Below are positions 43,685-52,891 of a stretch of DNA of 64,000 nucleotides, piece after piece. The notes beneath the pieces are model-generated. The model worked only from the letters and a program-made list of their open reading frames with translations, was not told the DNA's origin and searched no databases. The stretch is from the NCBI GenBank assembly GCA_016930515.1, contig JAFGGO010000061.1, forward strand, positions 44,172 through 108,171, in the 5' to 3' direction. The first letter of the stretch is position 1; the number at the start of each line of letters is the position of its first letter. The stretch is from Promethearchaeota archaeon. Its GTDB lineage: Archaea; Asgardarchaeota; Lokiarchaeia; Sigyniarchaeales; SOKP01. The translations under genes were made by a program, and so were the position numbers.

Positions 43685-44560
43685 ATGAGTTACGACTTAT
43701 TTTTAGGATGTGTCATACCAGCGCGATTGCCTTTCTTAGAACTTTCTTCGAGAAAGATTTTTGAAAAACTAGGGATTGAACTAAACGATGTTGATGGATT
43801 TAGTTGCTGTCCAGATCCAACAGGAATAGAACTGATTGACCAAAAAACATGGCTTGCAATGGGTGCAAGAAACTTAAGTTTATGCAATAAAAATGGTGGT
43901 GTGGTTTCCTTTTGTTCAGGTTGCGTTGAGACCTTAAAAGGAGTTAATTACCACATCAAAAAAGAAGAATCGGTCAAAAAGGATGTAAACGAGATCCTTA
44001 GTAAGGTTGGTAAAATTTACGACGGAAGCGTAGATGTAAAACATTTTGCTCAGGTTCTCTACGAAAATATTGAAAAAGTTAGAAAGAATGTGGTAAAACC
44101 ACTTGAAAACTTCAAAATTGCCGTTCATTACGGTTGCCACTATTTAAGACCTTCAGAAATTATTGCTTGGGATGATCCTTTCGAACCGCGAACTTTAGAC
44201 GAGATCGTGGAAGTCCTTGGGGCAGAATCAATAGATTACGATATGAAAGCGGAATGTTGTGGAAATCCCGTTGATAAATCAGATAAAGAACTTTCCTTGT
44301 TAATGATAAAAAATAAATTAGAGGCAATTCAAAATTCTGGAGCTAACTGCATTGCTTTAGTTTGTCCAGCATGTTATCAACAATTTGAATTCAACCAAAA
44401 GGAACTAAATAAATCTGGAGAATGTAATTTTGAAATTCCCGTGTTTTACCTATCAGAATTAATCGCTTTGGCGTTTGGTTTCAAACCTGAAGAACTAGGT
44501 TTTAACTTCCACCGAGTAAAACCAAAGGTCTTATTCGAAAAAATTCAATTTTTTGGATGA
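43685..44560 (+). CDS. hdrB: Heterodisulfide reductase subunit B (HdrB)
   Basis: 291 residues with two CCG-type cluster sites: Cys9...Cys41-Cys42...Cys77-x2-Cys80 and Cys151...Cys191-Cys192...Cys227-x2-Cys230. These would hold the two non-cubane [4Fe-4S] clusters that cleave the disulfide. The first site reads CCP rather than CCG; all cysteines are kept. The C-terminal FCSGC and CPACYQQF are typical. Encoded between hdrC (4-base gap) and the split hdrA. Confidence 0.95.
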   Translation: MSYDLFLGCVIPARLPFLELSSRKIFEKLGIELNDVDGFSCCPDPTGIELIDQKTWLAMGARNLSLCNKNGGVVSFCSGCVETLKGVNYHIKKEESVKKDVNEILSKVGKIYDGSVDVKHFAQVLYENIEKVRKNVVKPLENFKIAVHYGCHYLRPSEIIAWDDPFEPRTLDEIVEVLGAESIDYDMKAECCGNPVDKSDKELSLLMIKNKLEAIQNSGANCIALVCPACYQQFEFNQKELNKSGECNFEIPVFYLSELIALAFGFKPEELGFNFHRVKPKVLFEKIQFFG

Positions 44561-44608
44561 TTGATTCATTCAAAATTTAATCAGAATTAATAGAAATGTG
44601 ATGAAAAA

Positions 44609-45919
44609 TTGGCAAAAATTTCAAAGAGTGCCTTAGTAATTGGCGGAGGAATAGCAGGTATCCAGGCAGCCTTGGACCTAGCCGATATGGGAATACATGT
44701 TGATATGGTGGAGAAAAAACCTTGTATAGGTGGACGCATGGCTCAATTAGATAAAACTTTTCCCACGAACGACTGTTCCATCTGTATTTTAGCTCCGAAG
44801 CTATCAGAATGTTTCCGCCATCCAAATATAAAAATATACTCGTTTTCGGATATTCAAAAAGTTAAAGGCTCTCAAGGTAATTTTAAGGTTGATATTTTAA
44901 AGCGAGCGCGTTACGTAAAAGAAGATGAGTGTATTAATTGTGGTCTGTGCGCTGAAAAGTGTCCCATGAGGGTTGATGATGAGTTCGATCGACAATTAAG
45001 AAAACGTAAAGCAATCTATATGTATTATCTACAAGGCGTTCCCGCAGTTATGACTATCGATGAGGATAAATGCCTATATTTGACGAAAAACGCATGCAGG
45101 ATATGCGAAAAAAATTGTGATCGAAACGCAATTGATTTCGAACAAAGGGATGAAGAAATAAAATTAAAAGATGTTGGTTCTATCGTGGTTGCTACTGGGT
45201 ACAGTCTCATCGAAGATTTTCAAAACGATGCGTTAAAAAATTATGGTTACAAAAAATTGAGAAATGTTGTTACAGCAATGGAATTCGAACGCATGATGTG
45301 TGCCTCGGGACCCCAAGAAGGGCACATCAAGAGATTTTCTGATGGAAAAACCCCGAAAAAGATTGCTTTCTTGCAATGTATTGGGTCCCGGAGCGAAAAT
45401 AGCAAAAAATATTGTTCATCAATATGTTGCATGTATACGACTAAAGAAGCGATGATAGCTCACGAACACGATAATGAGCTTGAATCTTATATTTTCTATA
45501 TTGATATGAGAGCTGGAGGGAAGGGTTTTCAATCATTTTTAAAGAGAGGCGCCGAGGAATATAATATAAAATATATTAAAAGCAAAGTTTCAGAAGTCAC
45601 GATCGATAATTCAGAAAACCCACAGATCGTGTATGAAGACCTCGAAGAATCAAAGATCAAGAAAATGGGTGTGGATTTAGTAGTTCTGGCCACATGTATG
45701 GTTCCTCCCCGAGGAATCGAGGACTTGGCAGACACTTTAAAAATCGAATTAAATGATTATCATTTCATTAAAACGAAACCATTTTATCCCGTCGAAACGA
45801 GTAGGGAAGGTATTTTTACTTGTGGATGTGCTCACGAGCCCATGGACATCCCCCGTTCTGTTTCTGAAGCAAGTGGTGCTGCAGCGCGGGCGGCAGAAAT
45901 TATACGAGGTGCAGATTAA
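44609..45919 (+). CDS. hdrA: HdrA-like flavoprotein, N-terminal half type (split)
   Basis: 436 residues. FAD-binding ALVIGGGIAGIQAALDLADMG, a PTNDCSICILAPKL segment, an inserted ferredoxin (CINCGLCAEKCPM and CLYLTKNACRICEKNC), FLQCIGSR with CSSICCMYTTKEA, and CGCAHEPMDIPRSVSEASGAAARA. It lacks the HdrA N-terminal ICHCG domain and the C-terminal ferredoxin, which are in the next gene. The first half of the 1005-residue HdrA downstream (residues 1 to about 430) matches it end to end. TTG start at 44609. Its stop TAA shares one base with the ATG of the next gene. Confidence 0.92.
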   Translation: MAKISKSALVIGGGIAGIQAALDLADMGIHVDMVEKKPCIGGRMAQLDKTFPTNDCSICILAPKLSECFRHPNIKIYSFSDIQKVKGSQGNFKVDILKRARYVKEDECINCGLCAEKCPMRVDDEFDRQLRKRKAIYMYYLQGVPAVMTIDEDKCLYLTKNACRICEKNCDRNAIDFEQRDEEIKLKDVGSIVVATGYSLIEDFQNDALKNYGYKKLRNVVTAMEFERMMCASGPQEGHIKRFSDGKTPKKIAFLQCIGSRSENSKKYCSSICCMYTTKEAMIAHEHDNELESYIFYIDMRAGGKGFQSFLKRGAEEYNIKYIKSKVSEVTIDNSENPQIVYEDLEESKIKKMGVDLVVLATCMVPPRGIEDLADTLKIELNDYHFIKTKPFYPVETSREGIFTCGCAHEPMDIPRSVSEASGAAARAAEIIRGAD

Positions 45920-47613
45920 TGGAAGTTAAAAAAAATGATGAGAATCCAAGAATAGGTGTTTTTATTTGTCATTGTGGTTCGAATATAGGTGGATTGATCG
46001 ACTGTGTTGGGTTAGCAAAATACGCAGAAGGACTACCCAACGTTGTTCATAGCGAGGATAACTTATATACATGCTCTGAAAACGGATTAAACGCCATTAA
46101 AAAAGCCATTCGAGAGGATAGTCTCAATCGAGTAGTTGTAGCATCTTGTACTCCGAGAACACACGAACCACTCTTTCGAGAGTGTATTTCAGAAGAAGGA
46201 TTGAATGAATATTTATTTAATTTCGTAAATATTCGCGATCAATGCACTTGGGTTCATATGAAGCAACCAAAAGAAGCATTTGAAAAAGCTAAAGATCTAG
46301 TTAAGATGGGTGTCGCAAAAGCGAGTAAGCTAGAAGCTCTCGATAAAGTTAATGTGAAGATTAATCCTGCAGTCTTAATTATTGGTGGAGGCATAGCAGG
46401 TATGAGTGCTGCTTTAAACTTGAGCAATCAAGGATTCAAAACCTTTATACTTGAAAAAGAGGCACAATTAGGAGGGAGATTAAGATATCTGCATAAGTTA
46501 TTTCCACATGGAATGGATGCGTCCGAACTACTTGAAAATATTTACGATAAAATAAAAAATTCTCCAAATTTAACCATTTTTACGTCTTCAAGCATGAAAG
46601 ATGTTGAAGGTTTTGTCGGAAATTATGATGTTGACATTCAACACGACGGAATTATTGAATCCATTACAGTTGGAGCCATAATTGTTACTGTTGGAGCGTC
46701 TTTGTTTGTTCCAAAGAACATATATGGTTATGATGGGAAAATAAGAATAACCCAACAAGAATTAGAGCAAAAATGGATCAAGAAAGACCTTGAAGCAAAA
46801 AATATAGTAATGATACAGTGTGTTGGTTCTAGGTCCGAGGAGAGAGTCTATTGTTCTAGCGTGTGCTGTCCAACTGCCTTGAAAAACGCAATATTATTAA
46901 AAGAGGACGATCCAATTAGAAATGTTACTATTTTGTTCAGGGATATATATTCGCCTGGAATGGCTTATGAACAAATCTATAGAAAAGCCAGGGAATTAGG
47001 TGTAATTTTTATTAGATATTCCTCTGAAAGGCCCCCTCAAGTAGAAGAAACACATATAGAGGTCTATAATGAATTTATAGGAGAGACCATTATCATTCCG
47101 TACGATCTTCTCGTCTTATCTACGCCACTTATTGCGAATGAGGATAACAAACAACTCGCCCAGCTATTAAAAGTGCCTTTAGAATCCAACAAATTCTTCT
47201 TGGAAGCTCACGTGAAATTAAGGCCGAACGATTTTGCAACGGACGGCGTGTTTATAGGAGGCGCGGCAAAGTGGCCGGTCGATGTTACAGAAGCAATAAC
47301 CCAAGGATACGCAGCTGCTTCAAGAGCGAGCACGATCTTATCACACGATACGATTCAGGTAGAAGGCGCCACTTCAGATATACCTGAGTGGAACAAAAAC
47401 CTGTGCACGGGATGCGAAGTCTGCATAAAAGTATGTCCTTATAAAGCAATTATAAAAAATGAAAACGACGAAATAGAAATAATACGAGCCGTGTGTAAGG
47501 GATGTGGAGTGTGCGGTGCGACTTGTTCTAAACATGCCATTGAAATCAAACATTTTACTGACGAGCAAATATTATCAGAAATCTATGCATATGGAGGGAA
47601 AGAAGCATGGTGA
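45919..47613 (+). CDS. hdrA: HdrA-like flavoprotein, C-terminal half type (split)
   Basis: 564 residues: an N-terminal GVFICHCGSNIGGLIDC segment with CTPRTHEPLF, then an FAD domain (VLIIGGGIAGMSAALNLSNQG), IQCVGSRSEERVYCSSVCC, and a C-terminal two-cluster ferredoxin (CTGCEVCIKVCP and CKGCGVCGATCS). It corresponds to residues about 440-1005 of the fused HdrA downstream. HdrA holds the bifurcating FAD in Hdr complexes. The preceding stop overlaps its ATG, and it overlaps mvhD by seven bases. Confidence 0.93.
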   Translation: MEVKKNDENPRIGVFICHCGSNIGGLIDCVGLAKYAEGLPNVVHSEDNLYTCSENGLNAIKKAIREDSLNRVVVASCTPRTHEPLFRECISEEGLNEYLFNFVNIRDQCTWVHMKQPKEAFEKAKDLVKMGVAKASKLEALDKVNVKINPAVLIIGGGIAGMSAALNLSNQGFKTFILEKEAQLGGRLRYLHKLFPHGMDASELLENIYDKIKNSPNLTIFTSSSMKDVEGFVGNYDVDIQHDGIIESITVGAIIVTVGASLFVPKNIYGYDGKIRITQQELEQKWIKKDLEAKNIVMIQCVGSRSEERVYCSSVCCPTALKNAILLKEDDPIRNVTILFRDIYSPGMAYEQIYRKARELGVIFIRYSSERPPQVEETHIEVYNEFIGETIIIPYDLLVLSTPLIANEDNKQLAQLLKVPLESNKFFLEAHVKLRPNDFATDGVFIGGAAKWPVDVTEAITQGYAAASRASTILSHDTIQVEGATSDIPEWNKNLCTGCEVCIKVCPYKAIIKNENDEIEIIRAVCKGCGVCGATCSKHAIEIKHFTDEQILSEIYAYGGKEAW

Positions 47614-48371
47614 ATTTTGAACCTCGAATTTTGGGATTTTTATGTAATTGGTGCTCCTATGCTGGTGCTGACCTTGCTGGAGTTAGTAGGATTCAATATC
47701 CACCTAACATGCGAGTTATAAGAGTCATGTGCAGTGGCCGTGTCGATCCAAAGTTCATTTTTGAAGGGCTTTTACAGGGTCTTGATGGCATTTTTATAAT
47801 GGGATGTCACATCGGCGATTGCCATTATCTGGAAGGAAACTACGAAGCAGAAAAAAAATTCCATATGGTAAAAAAATTTTTAGAATTCATTGGAATGCAA
47901 AATAGGGTAAGGTTGGATTGGGTTTCTGCCTCAGAAGGAGCAAGATTTGGAGAATTAGTTCTTGAGTTTGTTAATCACATAAAAAGTTTAGGACCATCCC
48001 CCTTGAGTGGAGTAGATAAAGATAAAAGCTTAGAATTCAAATTAAAAGCGATTGAAAGGGCGGCAGGAACGAGTAGGATTCGTGCATTGGTTGGAAGGGA
48101 AAGAAAAATAACTGAATTCGAAAATGTTTACGGAGAAAAATATCCAATGGACAAATTTGAGGGTTTATTTAACGAAGCCATTCGAGACGAATTTATTCGA
48201 GCAAGTATATTACTTTTCCTTGAAAAAGAGCCCCAGTCGATTAAAAATTTGGCATTGCAACTTAATATTGATTCGAGTGAAGTACTCGAAAATATTGTGG
48301 TCTTAAAAGGGCGAGCCCAAGTAGATATGAGTGAAATAGAGGGAATTTCCCCAATATATATAAGAACTTGA
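47607..48371 (+). CDS. mvhD: MvhD/FlxD-like iron-sulfur protein, long form
   Basis: The first 150 residues match MvhD: GFLCNWCSYAGADLAGVSRIQYPPN, CSGRVDPKFI, and GCHIGDCHYLEGN. MvhD is a [2Fe-2S] protein linking HdrA to an electron donor. About 100 extra residues follow, including an LALQLNIDSSEVLENI winged-helix-like segment at the end, absent from the second copy at 51402. Overlaps the preceding hdrA by seven bases. Confidence 0.93.
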   Translation: MVNFEPRILGFLCNWCSYAGADLAGVSRIQYPPNMRVIRVMCSGRVDPKFIFEGLLQGLDGIFIMGCHIGDCHYLEGNYEAEKKFHMVKKFLEFIGMQNRVRLDWVSASEGARFGELVLEFVNHIKSLGPSPLSGVDKDKSLEFKLKAIERAAGTSRIRALVGRERKITEFENVYGEKYPMDKFEGLFNEAIRDEFIRASILLFLEKEPQSIKNLALQLNIDSSEVLENIVVLKGRAQVDMSEIEGISPIYIRT

Positions 48372-48383
48372 GAGGATTAAACT

Positions 48384-51300
48384 ATGGATAAAATTGGAGC
48401 TGTTTTAATTGTTGGCGCAGGCATAGGAGGCTCCCAAGCATCGTTAGATTTGGCAGATGCGGGATATAAAGTGTATTTATTGGAGTCCAGTACGAGCATT
48501 GGAGGTGTTATGGCGCAATTGGATAAGACATTCCCTACGAACGATTGTGCAATGTGCATTGTCAGTCCTAAACTTGTTGAAACTGGGCGCCATCAAAATA
48601 TCGATCTTTTCATAAATGCAAGGGTTTTAGAAGTTCAAGGAGATTTGGGAAATTTTAAAGTGAAAATATTGAAAAAATCGTTATATGTTAATATGGATAA
48701 GTGTACTGGATGTGGAGTATGTGGAAGGGAGTGTCCCGTCGAAGCTATAGATTTGTTTAACGAGGGACTAGCAAAATACAGTGCCACATCGGTAAAATAT
48801 CCCCAAGCAGTTCCACTCGTGTATGCAATAAACAAGGATTATTGCATTGGTTGTGGAATTTGCCTAGGCGTTTGCAAGGCAAAAGCAGTGGAATACGATT
48901 TGAAGGACCAAGAACTTGAATTAAATGTGGGGGCCATCATTTTGGCAGCAGGATTTGATGAATTTATCCCTTCAGAATCCAACATATATGGTTATGGAAA
49001 ATTCAAGAATGTTGTTACCAGTATCGAATTTGAGCGAATATTAAGCGCAAGTGGCCCGTTTGCTGGTAAAATTTTGCGCCCTTCCGATGGAGATATACCT
49101 GAAAAGGTAGCTTTCCTTCAATGTGTTGGATCCCGAGATAATCGAGATGGTCAACCATATTGTTCCTCTGTATGTTGCATGTATACAGCAAAAGAAGCAG
49201 TAATTGCGAAAGAACATATGGATCAAGTTAATCCCACGATATTTACTATGGACATCAGAGCTTATGGAAAAGACTTTGATAAATATATCGATCGGGCCCA
49301 AAAAGAATATGGTGTGAGGTATGTCCGAAGCAGAATTTCTCACTTGGAAGAAAATCCTGACACAAAAGATCTCGTTCTTATATATGAGGCAGAGAATGGA
49401 AGGATCGTAAAAGAGAATTTCAATCTGGTGGTGCTTTCCGTGGGTTTGAATCCACCTAAAGACGCTAAAGATCTTGGAAGGATTTTCGGAGTTGAATTGA
49501 ACGATTATAATTTCGTTAAAACAGATGTTTTTAATCCCGTTCAGACATCTCGACCGGGAATTTTTGCTTGTGGCGCGTTTACGTCACCTAAAGACATTCC
49601 AGAAACCGTCACACAGGCGAGCGCTGCAGCGGGTTGCGTAAACCAACTTCTCTACAATCAAAGGGGAACTTTAATCACGGAAAAAACCCTTCCTCCAGAA
49701 ATTTTTGTTGCTGGCCAACCACCTAGAATAGGCGCGTTTATTTGCCATTGCGGTATAAACATTGGAGGATATGTAGATGTACCCGAAGTGACGAGGTATG
49801 TGGGAACATTACCAAATGTAGTTTTAGCAGATAGAAACTTGTATACTTGTTCAGCAGACACCCAAACTATCATTAAGGATAAGATTAAGGAATATAACCT
49901 TAATCGAGTAATAGTAGCATCTTGTACTCCAAGAACTCACGAGCCTTTGTTTCAAGAAACTATTCGAGAGGCTGGTTTAAACAGATACTTGTTTCAAATG
50001 GCAAACATCAGGGATCAATGTTCTTGGGTACACATGCACGAGCCAGAAAAAGCAACTCAAAAAGCAAAGGACTTAGTGCGGATGGCCGTAAATAAAGCAC
50101 GAGAAATCCAACCTCTAGAAAGAATTAAATTGGGCGTAACACCAAAAGCCCTTGTTATTGGTGGTGGTATTAGTGGCATGGTCGCAGCACTTAATTTTGC
50201 AACTCAAGAATTTGAAACATTTCTCGTTGAAAAAGAACGCACTCTTGGAGGACACGCTACTCACATTTATGATACTCTTGAAGGAGGAAATGTTCAAGTG
50301 TATCTTAAAGATCTTATTAATAAAGTCAATACTAATGAGTTCATCAATGTTTATACAAGCTCGGAAATAGAAAACATTGATGGATATATTGGAAATTTCA
50401 AAACGACGATAAAAAGTGGAATAAATAGAGAACAAATGGAATTCGAACATGGCGTTGTGGTTGTTGCAACGGGAGCTGCCGAATACGAACCGATTGAGTT
50501 TTTTTATGGGCAGGATGATAGAATCCTCAAGCAATCTGAATACGAAAAAATTATTAATACTGAACCAGAGATCTTGAATGATAAAAAAACAATCGTCATG
50601 ATCCAATGTGTTGGTTCTAGAAACGAGGAACATCCTTATTGCAGCAAGATGTGTTGCGCTGAAGCTATAAAAAATGCGATTAAGACCAAGAAATTAAGTC
50701 CATCAACGGAAATAATCGTTTTATATCGCGACATCCGCACATATGGGTTTAAAGAATTATATTACAGAAAAGCAAGAAAAATGGGAATCATTTTCATTCG
50801 ATTTGATCCAGACAGGCCTCCAGAAGCAGTCATTGAGGGTTCAGACTTAAAAGTATCTGTTGAAAATCCGAAATTAGGAAGTCTTGTTCTATCTCCTGAT
50901 TTTCTCGTCCTCAGTGCGGGCATTGTTCCCAAGACCAAAGAAAACGAGGAACTTGCGAAGATGCTTAAAGTTCCATTAAACGACGATAAATTCTATTTAG
51001 AGGCCCATGTGAAGCTTCGACCTGTTGATTTCGCAACAGAGGGCATTTTCGTTGCAGGTATTGCCCATTGCCCCAAGCCTATCGAGGATTCTATCTCTCA
51101 AGCCAACGCCACAGTCTCAAGAGCGTGTACCATCCTATCAAAAGAGGAAATCGAGGTTGAAGGAAAGGTCGCCAGCATCGATCCTTCCCGCTGTAGCGGA
51201 TGTGGCATGTGCGTGGAGAATTGTGCCTATAATGCCATTGAGTTATTAATTGATCGGAGGTACGGATTGATAGCTTCTATTAATCAGGCTCTCTGCAAGG

Positions 51301-51401
51301 GTTGCGGAGCCTGCTCAGGAAACTGCAGGTGTTCTGCAATCGATATATTGGGGTTTACTGGAGAACAAATATTTGAAATGATAACGGGGAGGATTGGTTA
51401 A
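48384..51401 (+). CDS. hdrA: Fused double HdrA flavoprotein, 1005 aa
   Basis: Two HdrA halves in one chain. Residues 1 to about 430: GAVLIVGAGIGGSQASLDLADAG, ferredoxin CTGCGVCGRECP and CIGCGICLGVCK, FLQCVGSRDNRDGQPYCSSVCCMYT. Residues about 450-1005: GAFICHCGINIGGYVDVPEV, CTPRTHEPLF, FAD site ALVIGGGISGMVAALNFATQE, IQCVGSRNEEHPYCSKMCC, and C-terminal CSGCGMCVENC plus CKGCGACSGNC. Two FADs and about six iron-sulfur clusters are predicted. Equivalent to the 436- and 564-residue genes just upstream joined together. Start ATG at 48384. Confidence 0.93.
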   Translation: MDKIGAVLIVGAGIGGSQASLDLADAGYKVYLLESSTSIGGVMAQLDKTFPTNDCAMCIVSPKLVETGRHQNIDLFINARVLEVQGDLGNFKVKILKKSLYVNMDKCTGCGVCGRECPVEAIDLFNEGLAKYSATSVKYPQAVPLVYAINKDYCIGCGICLGVCKAKAVEYDLKDQELELNVGAIILAAGFDEFIPSESNIYGYGKFKNVVTSIEFERILSASGPFAGKILRPSDGDIPEKVAFLQCVGSRDNRDGQPYCSSVCCMYTAKEAVIAKEHMDQVNPTIFTMDIRAYGKDFDKYIDRAQKEYGVRYVRSRISHLEENPDTKDLVLIYEAENGRIVKENFNLVVLSVGLNPPKDAKDLGRIFGVELNDYNFVKTDVFNPVQTSRPGIFACGAFTSPKDIPETVTQASAAAGCVNQLLYNQRGTLITEKTLPPEIFVAGQPPRIGAFICHCGINIGGYVDVPEVTRYVGTLPNVVLADRNLYTCSADTQTIIKDKIKEYNLNRVIVASCTPRTHEPLFQETIREAGLNRYLFQMANIRDQCSWVHMHEPEKATQKAKDLVRMAVNKAREIQPLERIKLGVTPKALVIGGGISGMVAALNFATQEFETFLVEKERTLGGHATHIYDTLEGGNVQVYLKDLINKVNTNEFINVYTSSEIENIDGYIGNFKTTIKSGINREQMEFEHGVVVVATGAAEYEPIEFFYGQDDRILKQSEYEKIINTEPEILNDKKTIVMIQCVGSRNEEHPYCSKMCCAEAIKNAIKTKKLSPSTEIIVLYRDIRTYGFKELYYRKARKMGIIFIRFDPDRPPEAVIEGSDLKVSVENPKLGSLVLSPDFLVLSAGIVPKTKENEELAKMLKVPLNDDKFYLEAHVKLRPVDFATEGIFVAGIAHCPKPIEDSISQANATVSRACTILSKEEIEVEGKVASIDPSRCSGCGMCVENCAYNAIELLIDRRYGLIASINQALCKGCGACSGNCRCSAIDILGFTGEQIFEMITGRIG

Positions 51402-51854
51402 ATGACGGAATCGGTTATTGAAAAAAAAGTGAAAAAAAAAGAGTGGACGCCAAAAATAATAGCTTTTTTATGCAATTGGTGTTCATATGCGGGTGCTGAT
51501 CTTGCTGGAGTGAGTAGGATTCAGTATCCCCCCACTATCAGGGTTGTGAGAGTCCCATGCTCAGGTAGAATTAATCCCTTTTTTATTATTAAGAGTTTAA
51601 TGGATGGATGGGATGGTGTAGTAGTTTCTGGCTGCCATCCAGGAGATTGCCATTATATTAGCGGCAATCTCGTCGCAAGGAGGAGATTTGCCATCTTAAA
51701 AGAACTCCTAGATTTTTTTGGAATCCACCCCGATAGGGTGCATTTTATGTGGGCTTCTGCCGCTGAAGGAGAACGTTTTGCTACCTTGATCAAGAAAGCC
51801 ACAAATTTAGTCAAGAAGATAGGTCCGAATAACAGTTTTGAGAAAAAATGGTGA
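51402..51854 (+). CDS. mvhD: MvhD/FlxD-like iron-sulfur protein, short form
   Basis: 150 residues, the second copy of the family: IAFLCNWCSYAGADLAGVSRIQYPPT, CSGRINPFFI and GCHPGDCHYISGN, ending SAAEGERFATLIKKAT. Its start codon directly follows the HdrA stop, so it is coupled to the fused HdrA. Same module as 45919-48371, lacking the C-terminal extension of the longer copy. Confidence 0.94.
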   Translation: MTESVIEKKVKKKEWTPKIIAFLCNWCSYAGADLAGVSRIQYPPTIRVVRVPCSGRINPFFIIKSLMDGWDGVVVSGCHPGDCHYISGNLVARRRFAILKELLDFFGIHPDRVHFMWASAAEGERFATLIKKATNLVKKIGPNNSFEKKW

Positions 51855-51860
51855 TGTATT

Positions 51861-52883
51861 TTGAACGATATTAGTGAAGAAAACCTCAAGAACGAAGAAT
51901 TTATCAAGAATATTTCTCGAGATCTTTTAAGGCAGAAAAAAGTAGATCTTATCATTGGTTATGGAAAGGGAACAATTCCAACAAATTCTGCGCCCATTTT
52001 CGTCAGAAAAGAAGAGGATATCAAAAAATTAATTTGGAACAACATGTGCCATGCTAACTTGGCAAGATATTTAGTTCCTCCTCTTGTAAAATATGTCAAT
52101 GGAGATAAAATCGATTTAAAAGTAGGGATAGTATCAAAAGGGTGCGTGGGAAGGGCATTAATACATTTGGCTAAAGAAAATCAAGTTAATTTAGAAAATA
52201 TCAAGATTATAGGGATAACATGTAACGGAATGATCAATAGAAGACGGATAGAAAAAGAGTTATGTGGAAAAGAAATACTTAATATCTCCGTTTCGAAAGA
52301 TAAAGTTATTGTTGAAGGACACGATTTTAAAGAATCTTATAATTTTAAAGATTATATTAATGAACTATGTAAAACTTGTCAAATAAAGGAACCTCCAATT
52401 TCATCCTCTCTGAAGGATATAATTGAAGGATCTTACATGGAAAAAACTTCCATTGAGGACGATTTTAAGGATTTAAGCGATTACGAATCTAAAAATCCCG
52501 AAGAGAAATTTAAAATTATAGAAGGGCTTCTAAGTGAATGTACGCGATGCTATGCCTGTAGGGAAGCGTGTCCCATGTGCTATTGCAATCTTTGTTTTGT
52601 GGATCAAAATAGGCCAATTTGGTTTGGAAAAACGACTGAAATGTCCGAGATTTTTTCATTTCACTTGATTAGAGCGATGCACATGGCAGGGCGGTGCGTA
52701 GCTTGTGGATCGTGTAGTAGCGCTTGTCCCATGGGAATCGACTTGAATTTAATCAATAGAAAATTGGAAAAAATAGTAAAACAAAGGTTCGATTTCACGG
52801 CAGGCTTAAATCCAGATGTCGTACCACCAATGATGACTCAAAAGATGAGCGATAACGAAGATTTCATGTTAGAAGAGCATTAA
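51861..52883 (+). CDS. Iron-sulfur electron-transfer protein, FlxC/HdrC-like
   Basis: 340 residues. The N-terminal half resembles part of an FrhB/HycB-type or nitroreductase-associated protein (ICCD-like VSKGCVGRALIHLAKENQ, IIGITCNGMINRR). The C-terminal third has two [4Fe-4S] sites: CTRCYACREACPM then CYCNLCF, and CVACGSCSSACPM. In bacterial flxABCD-hdrABC loci similar iron-sulfur proteins pass electrons from the NAD(P)H subunit to HdrA. TTG start at 51861, six bases after mvhD. Subunit identity is inferred from order. Confidence 0.72.
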   Translation: MNDISEENLKNEEFIKNISRDLLRQKKVDLIIGYGKGTIPTNSAPIFVRKEEDIKKLIWNNMCHANLARYLVPPLVKYVNGDKIDLKVGIVSKGCVGRALIHLAKENQVNLENIKIIGITCNGMINRRRIEKELCGKEILNISVSKDKVIVEGHDFKESYNFKDYINELCKTCQIKEPPISSSLKDIIEGSYMEKTSIEDDFKDLSDYESKNPEEKFKIIEGLLSECTRCYACREACPMCYCNLCFVDQNRPIWFGKTTEMSEIFSFHLIRAMHMAGRCVACGSCSSACPMGIDLNLINRKLEKIVKQRFDFTAGLNPDVVPPMMTQKMSDNEDFMLEEH

Positions 52884-52891
52884 AGAGGTAA

